Shown piece after piece: positions 45,601 to 57,906 of a stretch of 64,000 nt of DNA. The position numbers and the translations under genes were made by a program. Under the pieces are notes generated by a model. That model searched no databases. It was not told where the DNA came from and saw only the letters and a list, made by a program, of their open reading frames with translations. The stretch's first letter is position 1; each line of letters begins with the position of its first letter. The stretch spans positions 930,001 through 994,000 of the forward strand of contig BSYQ01000009.1 in assembly GCA_030272585.1 (NCBI GenBank), given 5' to 3'. This DNA is from Bryopsis sp. KO-2023. Lineage: Eukaryota; Chlorophyta; Ulvophyceae; Bryopsidales; Bryopsidaceae.

Positions 45601-47770
45601 AAAGAAACTGATGCGTCTGTGTTACATGCAGGACCAACCAAGATTCTGAGATTGGAAAAATCAAGGATCCAACCAACGTCTCTAAAAAAGATATTATTCC
45701 TAGTCGACGGGGTCTGGAGTGTGGCATGTGCAACTCTCTGAAAGAAAAAAGAGCCATCAAAATTTGAGCTAAATTATGGTGTACCATTCCAGGACCTTCA
45801 CGTATATCCTTCTGACGCTATCAGTCTCCGTGTCGATAGCCTTGGCCTCCATGTCTGACCTCTGCATTCTGTCTTCAGTTTGTTCAAGAGATTTTTGGAG
45901 TTTGCCATAGGTTTCTTGCAAGTAATCTTGTCTCTCTTTCAGCTCCGCGATCCGCTGAGTGAGGTGTTTCATATCTCCCTCCACTTTTTGCATGACTGCC
46001 GTCAGCTGTTCGTTTTTGACCTAAAGAAGGGGGGTGGATAAAAGTGCACACACATACTCACTCATACAGGACTAGCCGACAGAGAGTGTGGCAAGAGCTC
46101 AAAAGTGCAAATTTTTGAGTACTCTCTGTAATTCCGTTCAAAGTTGAAATGCTTTTGCTATCTTAAATAGCATGTCTGGTTTTTCTAGCATCTCCTTTTA
46201 TCTTCAAAATACCAACCAGCATATTCTGTTGATTGCTTGTAAAATCCCCAAGACTATGTGAACAGCTTTTAAACCAAGACATGCGTCATCAAACATCTGC
46301 GAACCTAAGCATACTGTCTGCCCACCTGCTCTTTCACGATATCCCTTTTAAAAGTGCTGATTTCTGTGTCGACAGCCTGAGCTTGTTCATTTTGGGCCAT
46401 CAGCGAGTTCTCAATTTCCCGAAGGGCTTCGTCCCTTCTTTGAATCGCGAGCAAACTGGAGCGCCATTGAGCGACCAACTGCTGCTTCTCATAGTAAATG
46501 CCCTCCATTTCCCCCTCGGCTTCTGCGAGGGTTTCCTATTGGCAGCAACACACCAGATTAGGGGAAGATGCAAACACCAATATCTTACTGTTTTGGAGCG
46601 CAGCTCAAAACCCCAAGCAGGTCGAATAGGTGCTCTTGAAATCATGTGGGTGGGAAAAGCTGACTGGAAGGCTACCTACCTGTGCAGCCCTGGTTTCTCT
46701 CTTCTGAGCTTCATGTTGTGCAGTGATGATTTGGAGCTGTCGGTTTTGCCTCTTCAGGGTTTCCTGGAGCTGATCGATGAGGAAATCTTGCTCTTGCTTT
46801 TGCTTTTCCAGTTTTTGCATGGACTCTTCGGCTGCATAGGTTGCCCTGCGTGTGACAGCGATCTCGCTCTTCATGGCTTCATTGAACAGCTCCACTTGCT
46901 TCAACGTTGTTGCCAGAGCGTCTACTTCCCCTTGAATCTGATCAGCCTGTGTAATTTCCCAAATGCACATCCAGCTTTGAGTAAAACCAAGCAGTGGAAG
47001 GAATGGTTACCTCCATTGAGAGGGATCCAAAAAACAGCACGTGGCTTTTCAGATTTTTTTTGGGGGTGCTTCGTTTTACCTCTCCTCTTTTGAGCTTGGT
47101 CACAGATTCTTCATCCTGCAAAGCAGATTTGAGATTTGCTAGCTCCTCCTCGATATTGAGTCGCTCTGTGCTGATTTTGCTGAAATTCTCGTGGGTTTTC
47201 TCCAGTTCGATTTGCAGATTTGCCAACTGCTGCTGAAACCCATACAACTCCACCCCGATGGCCTCCCTCTTAGTTTGAGCATCCTGCACAACAAAAATAC
47301 CAATCAGTGCTTGCCCCCATTCTTGAACACTAAAGAAGCAACAGGATGTCACAAGCTGGTTTCGCCCTTCAAGCCAAGCAATATCCACGATATAAAGGTC
47401 TTTACGCGTTGGGATAGCTTTCCAGCGAGAGGATGAATAGCTTGTACTCATGATGTGGGGGATCACTCGAAGTGTTGTTCGAGCATAGAAAATGCTCGTT
47501 TCCTTCCTTTGTTGCCAAACCCACCTTCAGCGCTTTCGTCTTTTCGCTGATATCTTCTTGAAGGGAGGTTTTCGCCTTGAGAAGTTGCGCTTTCAGGGCT
47601 TCTTGGACGCGTTGAAGGAGAGGATGGTCCGGGTGCATGGCCCCATCTTCACCAAATATGACACCGTCTGGGGCGTCGTCGTCTTGTTGCAGTTCTTGTT
47701 GCTCCTGATCTTCTTCTCCCACGAACTCATTGTCGCTGAGCACCTCAGCGTATCCGCTTTCATCAGCCAT
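42616..47770 (-). CDS. CCDC40: CCDC40/FAP172 homologue, ciliary 96-nm ruler coiled-coil protein
   Basis: Twelve exons join in frame to 899 aa: 47770-47525, 47283-47080, 46946-46680, 46535-46326, 46020-45802, 45451-45275, 45007-44807, 44566-44349, 44012-43802, 43672-43460, 43317-43036 and 42867-42616. With CCDC39, CCDC40 forms the ruler that sets the 96-nm repeat on doublet microtubules and docks inner dynein arms and nexin links. After an acidic N-terminus comes HPLLQRVQEALKAQLLKAKT, then the typical REAIGVELYGFQQQLANLQI, LIDQLQETLKRQNRQLQIIT, VAQWRSSLLAIQRRDEALRE, EIKTLDNGMFHLHTDIQRLN with LIAKNSELQ, and VEREIMLWERKIQLEHEMQ with EIHRMELRHAEL. Nearly the whole length is coiled coil. Length is close to algal FAP172. 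Almost all introns are phase 0. Confidence 0.93.
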
Positions 47771-48073
47771 TGCACCACCACGTCTCGCGCGCGTTTCTGG
47801 TGTTTCCTCAGCCAGGCACCAAAGTCGTCAGAGAAACTGACGCCCTCGTCTCAGACTCGTCCTCCTTGTTTCCTTGCTGATCACGTTTTGATTTTCTGTT
47901 TTTGACATTTCCACGGTCAATCTAAATTTATCCGCGACGGTGACTAAGAGTTGATTCCTTTCCTGGTGGACTCGAGGCGCAAAACCGTTTTGACGTCCGT
48001 CAGAGCCACAAGAAAAAAACAACGAAGCTCTTGGCAACCAAAATCTGCGTGAACGCACGTTGATGTGAGCCCG
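47771..48073. promoter_or_regulatory. Divergent promoter region, CCDC40 (-) / DnaJ-type zinc protein (+)
   Basis: About 300 bases separate the two start codons. The region is GC-balanced and has no strong TATA box. Shared regulation is inferred only from the head-to-head spacing. Confidence 0.4.
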
Positions 48074-50023
48074 ATGATAGGTTTTGGAAACGAGCTGGGC
48101 AGGCGCTCTCCGATCGGAGTCGTCGCCGCGTCGTTTTGCAGAGGTGGAACGAATTCGTCGAAAGATGTTGTTGGGTCGAGATTGTCGAGCAAACGGCCGT
48201 CCTGGCGTGCTGGCTCAGGGAGGAAAGGACTGTGCTGTAGAGCTGTGGCAGCCCAAGATGACACAGAATCTTCGAAACGAACGAGGAAAACGTCGAGAAA
48301 TGGCGCTGAAAATGGCGCCAGCAATGGTGCAAGCAATGGCGCTGTGTCTCGACGATATCATGCTTTCCCTAAGTATGGCCCTGGCTTCCGTTCCGGAGGT
48401 CGAACTGAAACGAGTTATAGACTAGCACTGAGCTATCTTTTAGAAATCCGTTGACCAGAATGGCCTCCCTGAAACAAAAATAGAAACGAACAAAATGAAG
48501 CACCTGTAGCTCTGTATTCAGAACCCCCCCCCCCCCCCCCAAAAAAAAAACACTTTTAAAGCTTAGGCAAAATAGAAGTATTTGCTGCCCTTACAAATAG
48601 CCAGTGCTATTGTTTCCAAAAGAAAAGCTCTCTGGTCCGGAGGAAGGCCAAATTTCAATCCATTCACATTTCAAATTTCACTCCATTCAGGGAATGTACA
48701 GACAAATGCTGTGGATGAAAATTGCTGATGAGTGAGTGTGTCTTTTTTCAGATCAGAAGGTCTTCCCCTGTCACTGTTTACTCCCTACAGCGATTTGCCA
48801 CCGGAGGGCAAGGTGAGTGTTGAAATTTAAAGGCAAATTTTCCAGCCAAACATCTAGGTCTTCAATATATCTGACAAAACCTAATTGTATCCAATTTGAT
48901 AGATACTTCATGCAAGTTTAAGAAATGCTTCAGTTGTGGATCGACTATAGAAAATTGAGTACTTTTAGGAGGAGGAGGAGGAGGGGGGTGGGGGATTTTT
49001 TCTGGGTGGTGGGTCTGTTGATGATGATATCATTCAAATATTGAAGGTTGGAAGGCTGAATAAAAAAGATGGCTTCTCATGCAGACGCTGACCAACTTGG
49101 AGGAGACTTGTGATCCCAGAGAGAAGATGTGCAAGGTGTGTAAAGATTTCTTCAATACTTTATTTGTCGTTGTATTTCTTTAATACAAATAAAATGGAAC
49201 AACAAAATGAAAATCAGACGAGGCGGTGTGTTGCTTTTCTATTCCACTTTATTTTTTTCGCTTTATTTTTTTTTTCATTTTTTTAGTTATCTTTGATGTC
49301 TCTAACCAAGAAATCTAGTACCATGGGCAAACTTCGAGCAAACCACGTGTTTTTTTGCCCGTGATTTTTTTAGTTTCTTTTTCAGTCCCATAGATTTTTT
49401 TCTTTAAACTTCTGTGCGATTATGAAAACTTGAACATTATTTACGTCAAATACAAGCTGAAAAGTTGACCCACCGTTGAGATGCTGTTTTCGTTTTGAAT
49501 CTTCAGACCCCCGCTCATGTATACGAGGCAGAGTGTGCTATGTGTAATGGAGTCGGTGAAATTCTTTCCAAAATCAAAGGCAAAGGGAAGAAAGTCCCCT
49601 GCACATGCATGACATGCCATGGCTTAGGTGCGTTCCTTCGCCCCCTCCCCCCCCCCAAAAAAAAAATACAAAATAAAAATGAAGTGCAAAAAACACAATG
49701 CAAGAATTTCATCGTAAGACATGACTTGGTCATTTGGACCAGCTTCTTGTTTTTTCTGCAAATTTTTGATTTTTTCATGGGTAGTGTTTATCTCGTCGTG
49801 GAAAAACAAATGAAAAAAGAAAAAAAAGTGTTTGTGTGCTTTTTTTCAACTGATTTTTATGAATACAGGGTACGTCCGTCGAACGACTTCTCGATTCACT
49901 CCTGAAGTAAATTGTGTCGGCCCAAACCTGACAATCAACCGACCTGGATTGGAAAATGGGCTGAGCGGAGGCGCCAATGGCGTCCCTAATTACATGGGAA
50001 ACGGTCAACACAAAAAAGAGTAA
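48074..50023 (+). CDS. DnaJ-type (CR) zinc-finger protein, probably plastid-targeted
   Basis: Last four exons are firm: 48752-48812, 49085-49135, 49507-49627 and 49869-50023, with matching phases. They encode EGLPLSLFTPYSDLPPEGK, TLTNLEETCDPREKMCK, then a single CxxCxGxG pair, CAMCNGVG and CMTCHGLG, separated by a Lys-rich loop, followed by YVRRTTSRFTPEVN and a Gly/Asn-rich tail. One such pair forms one zinc site, as in small plastid chaperone or disulfide-handling proteins related to the DnaJ central domain. Exon 1 (ATG 48074 to about 48386) is Ser/Arg/Ala-rich with few acidic residues early, like a transit peptide; its splice phase to exon 2 does not fit, so an exon may be missing between 48.4 and 48.75 kb. 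Confidence 0.68.
48524..48550 (+). repeat. C17-A10 composite homopolymer
   Basis: Seventeen C followed directly by ten A, inside the first intron region of the zinc-finger gene. The same C-run/A-run order recurs at 49647-49666 and 33873-33900, and as T-run/G-run at 3027-3051, 53674-53700 and 59186-59220. Confidence 0.9.
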
Positions 50024-53000
50024 ACTGTGGAAATGGTACAAAAAGAGTGACCAGTGAAAGTGGCACAAAAGGAGTGACCTGCAAAAGAACACATCAAAAA
50101 GAGCGACAGGTCGATGAAATCAGCAGCAAGACTCTTTCTTGGGGATGGGGTGCAAGGAAAACACTTTTGGGTTGGGGTGACTAATGAATGGTGCTTTGTA
50201 GAGTGAATGAGATGGGGTGTGGGTAAGGGATTTGGGATTTAAGGGATTCAACCAAAGCGGAAAAAAAAAAAAAAAAAACTGGTGGCAAATTCCAGTCGAA
50301 AAGAAAAGAAAAAGGAGAACACAATGCGGGGCTGATGATAAGCCACCACTGGAGGTGGGGTTGGGGGGGGGGGGGGAGAGTTCGGTGGAATGTGAAGTTT
50401 GTATTTGATGTTTGGGGGTCGAACAGAAATGAGGTTGACAGCATGACTGACCCTTTAGTTTAGGGATGGAGATCCATCGTTTCGTTTTATTTTGCATTTA
50501 TGAAAAGATGCGATTTTTTGTTTTTAATTGTCTTTTCTGACCGACAATCTCAGGAGGCGGTAGAGGAAGTGCCATTTCAACTTTCATTATCACTGAACGA
50601 ATGGCAAAAAAAAAAAATCAACATAATTGCTTTGACGAAGATTTTATTTTGGGGGGGGAGCATTTCGTTTTTTTCGGGTTGGCCGTGGTCGGTTCGTTGA
50701 GTCGGTCATGGAGCCATAGAGCAGCTGTCTGTTTTTTTTTTGTTCGTTTTTTTGAAAAGAACTTTGTATGGTAGCACACTTGGTTTTCAAAAAAGGAGAG
50801 AGAGAAAAAATTGACTGTCGATAGTGAAATGCATCATATATGTCTTGGAGAGAAATGAAGGAAAAAAAAAAAGAAGTGAAAATTGGAGATTCAATTAATG
50901 GTCGAATGGAAAAATCAGCGATGTGAAAGATAGGAAAGATACATTAAAAGATACGTCTATATTTTATATATCTGAGGTGGAATTGCCTGTCAAATCAACT
51001 CACTGCACATAATCTTGTTCTCAGTCGATATCACTCAACCAAATCTTTTTGTTCTGAGCAAACCATTTCAGAACAGATTTCTGCTCAACAATCGCCGTTG
51101 GAGGTTTTGATTTCCTGGGATGCCCATCCATGGTTGAAGATGTGAGAGCCCCATGTGAACGGGACCATGCCAATCCTCAGTTGTTTCAGTTTGTCTGACA
51201 CAGAATGCTAGTGTGCCATTGTTCCAGATGCAAGGAATGGATGCCTGGGATGAGTCAAAACAAAGGAGAATCATTGAAAAGATAAACATACAGGAGAAAC
51301 TACTGCAAGGATGTCTTGGGGTGGCAAGGAAAAAAGCCCTGTTTGGGAGATGATTCCGAATCGGTGCACTCTATTTTGTTCGTGCTATTGTTCGGAGTTT
51401 GATCAAAAGTACGTGAAGTTGTTCAACTTTGGCGACGAGCAATCGTTGTTCTTCATAAAGCTTTTTGGGGTTGTGTTATTGTTCCACCAAAATGAAAGTG
51501 TGAAAAAGGTCAAACTTTGGAGGGTCATGTTGCAAGAATTGGCAAACAAACATAAAAAGGCAAGAGACGGATACGGATACGGTGTAGTGGTTATCAAGTT
51601 AGTCGGTTCGAAAAATTGCAGTGTAAACGTCTGCGAAGTTGATATAACCTTTATGGAAAAAACTGGCTCGAAGAACCCACCCCAACACAACCACACAGAC
51701 ACTCCAAGAAATCATTCATTCAACCTTTAAAAAACTGTCCCATATGTTCGAAAATCAAATATGCCTTTGTCCGAAAGAGATTACCCTCTATACAAAATCC
51801 TCATTCATTTCCCTGTAACTCTCTTTTCCCCGTGCAGGACTTAACAAAAAACTGCACAAAATACCAAAGAAAAACGGGCCGGGTGGGCGGGAAAAGCAAA
51901 AAGGTGGCGAGAACATAAGGACAACGCCTTTTAAAGCCACAAACTAGAACAAGGCGCACGCTGCCCCAAACACAAAACGCAAGCGCTGCCACAAATGCGT
52001 CAGCCGCGGCTGACTGTGCCAGCAAAACCCGCCCAGTACCGATCCAGTCCATAAACTCATGAACTGGAAGTTAATAACATCAACTTCAACTTCAACTTTT
52101 TTTTATCGTCAAGCAACCAGTGGAACCAAGTCGAATCTTTCGTGCATGCCCCAACAAGAAAGGCCGCAACAAACCCCGTGATGTGCAACATTAAACTCTT
52201 GACGGGACCGGATCTCAAAGAGAGCTTCCAATCCGGGCGAAACCGAGAAACCAACAAAAAGAAAATCAAGTTCTTCAAAAAGGTTTTTGTTTGATGGAGA
52301 TCCGCCAAAAGAAACTAAATGAAACGGTGGGAAAGGTGGAATCTGATGGTTTGTAACGCCCGCACCTTAACCCTGTCCCAACAGGGTGCGGGCGTTACAC
52401 ATCATCAAATTCTGGTTGGGGGGGATCGCAATAGCGTCTACATGTGAATCGTAGAAGGGTCTGAAGAGGGTATAATGCCTTGCTCAACAAACCCAGCATA
52501 GTTCTGGGTATCTGATGTCGGACGTTGATTAGCTTGATGAATTTGTGGAGAAGGGATGCTAGTTGATGTGCACTTCACAAGTGTGTCCAATCCAATGTCG
52601 GGCTCAAAAGCTGCCTGGCTGTTTCAGCACTGCTCCTCTTTATAATGGTCACTACCTTCGTCTGAATCCAAGTATCATCCACACCAAATCCAAACACCAT
52701 GCTATTTGTTGTGATGTGCACATGTTTGGCTGGTGAGGTCAGATTCTTGACCGGATACCACTCAGGATGAAAAACAACGCAAAGACCAGAGACCAAAAAA
52801 AAACAAAAAACAAAGACCAGTATCTGAAATAACACAGGAAAGGTAATTGACGATTATTTTTTTGGGTGTTAAATCGACGAAACGGAAAGAGCAGAATTGA
52901 ACCATATATCAGTAAAAGAAGAAAGCAAAACATAGCTGTTGGACTCTCGATAAAAAATTCTTGGGCCAGGGTGTTAAGGATAGCTGTAAGGAAAACATGG

Positions 53001-53122
53001 GGGAAAAAAAGAACTGATTGCAAAACCATAGCATTTTTAACCCATATCTCAACCTTACGAAACCAACCCCCTGAAACGAAAAGTTCACATGCATTCGTAT
53101 AAAAATTCTCCAAAAAAAAAGC
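50024..53122. other. 3.1-kb intergenic region; no convincing gene
   Basis: Presumed 3' flanks of the convergent zinc-finger gene and TYW1, plus spacer. A plus frame at 51311-51730 is open for 139 codons but shows no domain and overlaps another open frame. Minus frames at 52575-53113 are hydrophobic with repeated Phe from A/T-rich DNA and look spurious. A strong 48-bp palindrome is at 52352-52399. Confidence 0.45.
52352..52399. repeat. 48-bp hairpin with TG...CA ends
   Basis: TGTAACGCCCGCACC is matched by its reverse complement GGTGCGGGCGTTACA around a loop of about 18 bases. The GC-rich stem stands out from AT-rich surroundings. Ends TG/CA and the TGTAACGCCCG opening resemble the start of some LTRs, so it may be a remnant foldback or LTR tip. 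Confidence 0.65.
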
Positions 53123-56100
53123 CTATTGTGTTGCTGCTTCCCCCTTGTTATGATGCCGTCTGGTTTTTCGGAATCGAGTTTCCACCGGATCGAATCCTGC
53201 CTCTGGGGCTCCGTAGGTCGACCATTGTGGGGTGGGTAGGAGGTAATCAGTGGAATCGAAATTGGCACCTGATGCCACCAGCTCCTGGAATTTGATGTAA
53301 TCAATCCATGTGTGCCATTGATCGTTTCTGAAAAACCGATCTCTTCGGGCAAGCAAAATGCAACAGGAATGTTCGTGTTCGCATGCCAAGCCATACACCC
53401 CTGCTTCAAACAATATTTGTCAGACTGGTGTTTTTTTAAGACATAATTCATGAGGAGCCGAAAAGAAAGGTAAATTGATAATTTCATGAGCAATAAAGCT
53501 TGATGGAAAACGGAGCTTGCCATAAAACTTTGCATTAACTTTGTTGACAGTGAAACACAAATGCATTTTTCCTTTCCAGCTTCCCCTATTAGTCATCAAC
53601 CCCCAGATCATCCCCATAGTCGATTTGATGAGAATTCCTCCGTTCGCTGTTGTTTGAAAAAATAGTATTTGGATTTTTTTTTTTTTTGGGGGGGGGGGGG
53701 TGCTCAGTCTGACCACACTGACCTTGTGTCATTTCGCAAATTGCTTCACCGAATTCGCAAACATCTTTATGATATGGCACGTTTTTCATGGTAAGATCGC
53801 TGGCCCCAGAACTGCCGCAATACGTGACACCCTTGATTTCGATCAAGTCGGGCTGCCCCAAATCCAGAAGCTCCCTGTACCCTTGCACTTCAGCCATGTT
53901 CCATCCTTTAACCAAAGTCAACCTTTTCCATCGAATGCACACACCGCCAGGCAACGAACACAATAGGTCAGCTGCTATGTGTGCACCATACCTTCTCTGA
54001 TTTGCATCGGTTATTTTCAATAAAAGTTTTGAAAGAATTTGGGAAAAATGGACGACTCAGCAGTAGATAGTATTGGCAGGGGGTATGTTTGTTTTCACAA
54101 TGAAAAGCCCAAAAGTGCATTTTTTCCTGTTGCTTCATCCACTCAGCTTTAAATCTCCCCATCACAATGGCCGCTTAGTCATATTTCATGTTTATCAAAG
54201 GTTTGTTCCAAAGCATGATGTGGGCAAGACATTCACCAGCTGTTTTTTTCTTCACCTGTAAACCGTGCGCTGCCTTTTATCTTTCAACATGGTCAGACAC
54301 TCTTTGAACCTCTCCCAGAAATCCTTGAACAGCGGCCTATCGATGGCTTTCAGCGATTCTTTGGTCGAAGCATCCACCGAAACGTACAATTGGGTGATCG
54401 GCCTCAAGCTTTCGATGGCGTCGGGGAACTGGGCGTTCGTCACGAGAAAGGTCGATATTCTCCTCCCATGGAGCTCATCGATCAAGGCGTTGATTTCGGG
54501 GTACATGATCGGCTCGCCCACAAGCGAAAGGGCACAATGACGAATCTACAGCAGAAATGAAACATGCCATTTTTTTTTCCCGTTCAATAATTAAAAAAAA
54601 CACATGCCGGATTTTTTTTTTCAAAATTACTCAACCAGCGGAGCTCGTCTTCAACAAGAGGGGAGGATGTAGCAGCTCGGTTACCCCCCCCCCCCCCTCC
54701 TTTTTTTTTCTTTCGTTAAAGAATATACAAAAAAAAAGATTTTCGACACGTTCTGGGTTTGATGTAACACCTCAACCAACAAAGGCAGTTGAAAAAAAAG
54801 TGAAAGTAAATTGCCAATGCTTGGAAATCAAATGCAGTATGCGAGATGTCAGTCAGACACCCTCCATTTTCAGCCGTGGCCAATGGAGCATGACGAAATC
54901 GTCTTTTATTTTTTATTTTTTTTCCCACAAGAAAATGAAAAAAAAATACCTTGTATCCTTCATCAAGCCTCTCTTCTTTCACTCCGGGCACCCCCTTGTA
55001 TTCTTTGATCATTTTCACGTGGTGTTCAACTCCCTTTTCCACGATTTCCAATGGAGAATCCATGTTCCACCTCCACTGCTTGCCCACTGGGTTCGTATGA
55101 TGTCGCCAACAAAACACACACCTGCTCCAAAAACAACCCCCATCAAAACCACACCAACCTCTCTATTTTCCCAACCAGCAAAAAAATCTTTCCTCTTCGA
55201 TGATAAATCCCTGTTTTCCATGTTTTGTTTTTAAATGTTTGTTTTGTAGGGGGGGGTTCACAATACATTAAGCAATGATAAAGAACAGGGAAAAAAAAAG
55301 ATCCACTCACTTGTTTGCACAGGCCAGTGATGGGGTCATTTCCATACACCGGTGAGACTCGATTCCGTAGAAGCTATGTTTATAACAACCCCCTCGCCCC
55401 CTCAGCATTGATTTCGTCCACCTGCATCACAAGCCAGCAAAAAAAGTTGCCAATTTGAAAAAACAACAACAAAAGCATCCATCTAGAAGAAACACAAAAT
55501 CCTTTTTCCCATTCGCTTGGTCTGTCTTCTGGCCTTTTTTTTTCCCAACGAGGATTACTAACTGTATTGGGCCGCTCTTTTAATCTGATTTTTAATTAAT
55601 TGATACACAACGTCGTGTTTTTTTTATTTTAAAAGGATGCCCTGAAACTTTGTGCAGGGTTCAAGAAATTTTTCGCATTTGCTCAAATCTGAATTTTACA
55701 TCAATAATATACACTCCCTTTAACATTTGAACTGTGGACGGGAAAACATGAGGCATTTTTTGCTTTTTGAAAATATATGGTATGTGCCTACCTGCACAGC
55801 TTCACTCCGCTGTGCGATCCAATCAATTTATAGCCCTGCTTGTTGAGCGATTGCCTCAACATAGGAGTCAACATGTCCTTTTTCTCCCCAGCCTTCGACT
55901 TTTTTTTCAAAACAGCGGAATCCCCCTTTTTCGGAGCCTTCCCACCCAAATCCTCCATGTCAATCTAACGAATAAAACAAAAGCATTAAAATAAATAGAT
56001 AAAAACTGGACAAGAGAGAGAGCTCCCCTTGGAGGATTTTATTGCAATAATGAAGCAAAAACATGGAAAATAAATAGAAAACTAGGGGGAAAAATGGTTT

Positions 56101-57906
56101 GTTTTTTCGGGCTTCGTGGGTCATTCTTTTCAACTGTTCAACGAAAAAATGTCTTTTGACACATACGCACCACATAGCATATCCACATCTGAAGCTACAC
56201 TACTCCTTTTCCTTTCTTTTTTTTTTTTTGAAAGTTGAAAAAAATGGAGCGAAAATAGAACTGAAACCGAAATCTTTCAGCTTTCGTTTCACGGACCTCT
56301 GATTCATCCTCCTCTTCATCCGAGGAAGAAAATCCCTCTTCTTCCTCCTCTTCCTCTTTTTCAGTCACCTCCTCCGAAACTCCAGATTCTTGTTCCGACC
56401 CCACTTTTTCATCCATGGATAATCCTTCCACAACCTAGCCAAGCAGAAAAAAAATAAAAAATAAAACCAACACATAGCTGCAAGAAAAGAAAAAAAAAAT
56501 CCCGGTGCAAACACCTTTTCATCCTATTTATTTATTTATTTATTTATCCTAATTTCTCCACATTTGGCTATGGACTCACCTTTTTGGTCCAGGACTGGAA
56601 CTGTTTTTCCATCACCCCAGAATCTTCATCCCCCAGCCCAACTGAGCAAATGGCACGGCCCCCCAAAATAGAAATCTGCCCATGCACTTTCTTGGCTATG
56701 GTGTTGAAATTATCCTCGTATAAACCATTCCCAACACCAAACACTGCAAATCGCGTCGAATCCATCGCTCGAGAACCTACACGGAAATCAGTCGACGCCT
56801 CCGACAGCCACCTGACCATGAAACACAACTCAAAATATCCCTACCTGGGTGAATTTGTCAAATCTTGAATAGAAAAACAGGAGGAAAGGATTCCTACACT
56901 GTTTATGGCCTCCGTCCCCAGCATGTGTGAGGAAGGAAAACAAATTGTGGAATAAAAGCCACTGTTCTGCTTTGAAAGAAATATTTTGTTATTCTTATCT
57001 TTTTTTCGCGTTGTCTTTAATTTTCTTGCACTGTTTAAATATTGTAATCCATATAGCCATCCAAAAAATAAACATAAAAAAAAAAATTAGGCAGGTTTCC
57101 AATAACCTTTTATGTTTATTTTTTGAAACTGATTATATTCCCTTCCTTTTGGAACTGTTTTTGATGACTAAATTATCCCAAACCCCAAGTAAGGCAATCG
57201 CTTCAGCTTGAAAATTTTCCTTTCATTCCATTGGTGGTTGGAATATGCTCTATGTCAGACCTGCAGAACCAGGCAGCATCTCTGGGAGGGGTGCCGTTTT
57301 CGTAAGTAGATATGATTATAACCACCGCTTCTTCCTTGAACAGTTGCTCCACTTCATAATCCTTGATATTCACCGCCACCAACCCCAAGCCCTTTTCCAC
57401 TCCGACCTGACAGAGCTCCTTAGCCAGCTTTCGGCTGTTTCCATTTTGAGTTCCAAACAAAACCTTCACCTGGTTTAAGAAAAAACACAATCGGACAGTC
57501 GCTCATTGAATGTCATTTTGCCAATTCGTCCATCCATGAATTCATTTTTGATTTGTAAAAAGCAATCTCTTTCAGACTCTTTCAAGTTTACCCAGATTTT
57601 CTCATAAATTCATTAAGAATTGAAGCTGTGACGTTAAGAATTCGAATTCGTTCAAAAACAAAGCCAACTTAGGTTCTTTCCCAATCAAAACAAAAGAAGG
57701 AAAAAACTAGACTGAGTGAGTAATTCCTCGTTTTGTCACCTTGCCTTAGTGGAGGGTCCGGCGGCATCTTTCCCATCCCGCTCCTTTTCGCTTGCTGCAA
57801 GGCTACTGTCACCAGCTGAAGGCGGCTGGAAGAATCTGGATAAGAAGGTGGCGAGCGCAAAGGTTGAAATTCCAACGAACGCCAGAAACGCGATCAGAAC
57901 CACCAT
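53123..57906 (-). CDS. TYW1: TYW1, tRNA wybutosine synthesis enzyme (4-demethylwyosine synthase)
   Basis: Ten exons join in frame to about 654 aa: 57906-57745, 57469-57261, 56811-56580, 56434-56297, 55964-55792, 55421-55311, 55121-54950, 54545-54256, 53922-53723 and 53400-53123. TYW1 condenses N1-methylguanosine-37 of tRNA-Phe with pyruvate to give the tricyclic wyosine core. Seen in order: an N-terminal membrane helix (MVVLIAFLAFVGISTFALAT), a flavodoxin domain (VKVLFGTQNGNSRKLAKEL; AVFGVGNGLYEDNF), an acidic Glu linker, then the radical-SAM domain with CANKCVFC, the CxxxCxxC [4Fe-4S] site, WRHHTNPVGKQWRW, SLVGEPIMYPEINALIDELH, YVSVDASTKESLKAIDRPLF, EIKGVTYCGSS and ACEHEHSCCILLAR. This is the full eukaryotic architecture. 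Intron 1 appears to use a GC donor. A further in-frame ATG lies at 57966. Confidence 0.95.
53674..53700 (-). repeat. T14-G13 (sense strand C13-A14) tract in TYW1 intron
   Basis: On the gene's sense strand this reads C13 then A14 beginning about 23 bases after the 5' splice site of intron 9. Confidence 0.9.

Noticed and set aside
51311-51730. 139-codon plus-strand frame
   Set aside because: No domain, signal or splice context and an opposing frame overlaps it.
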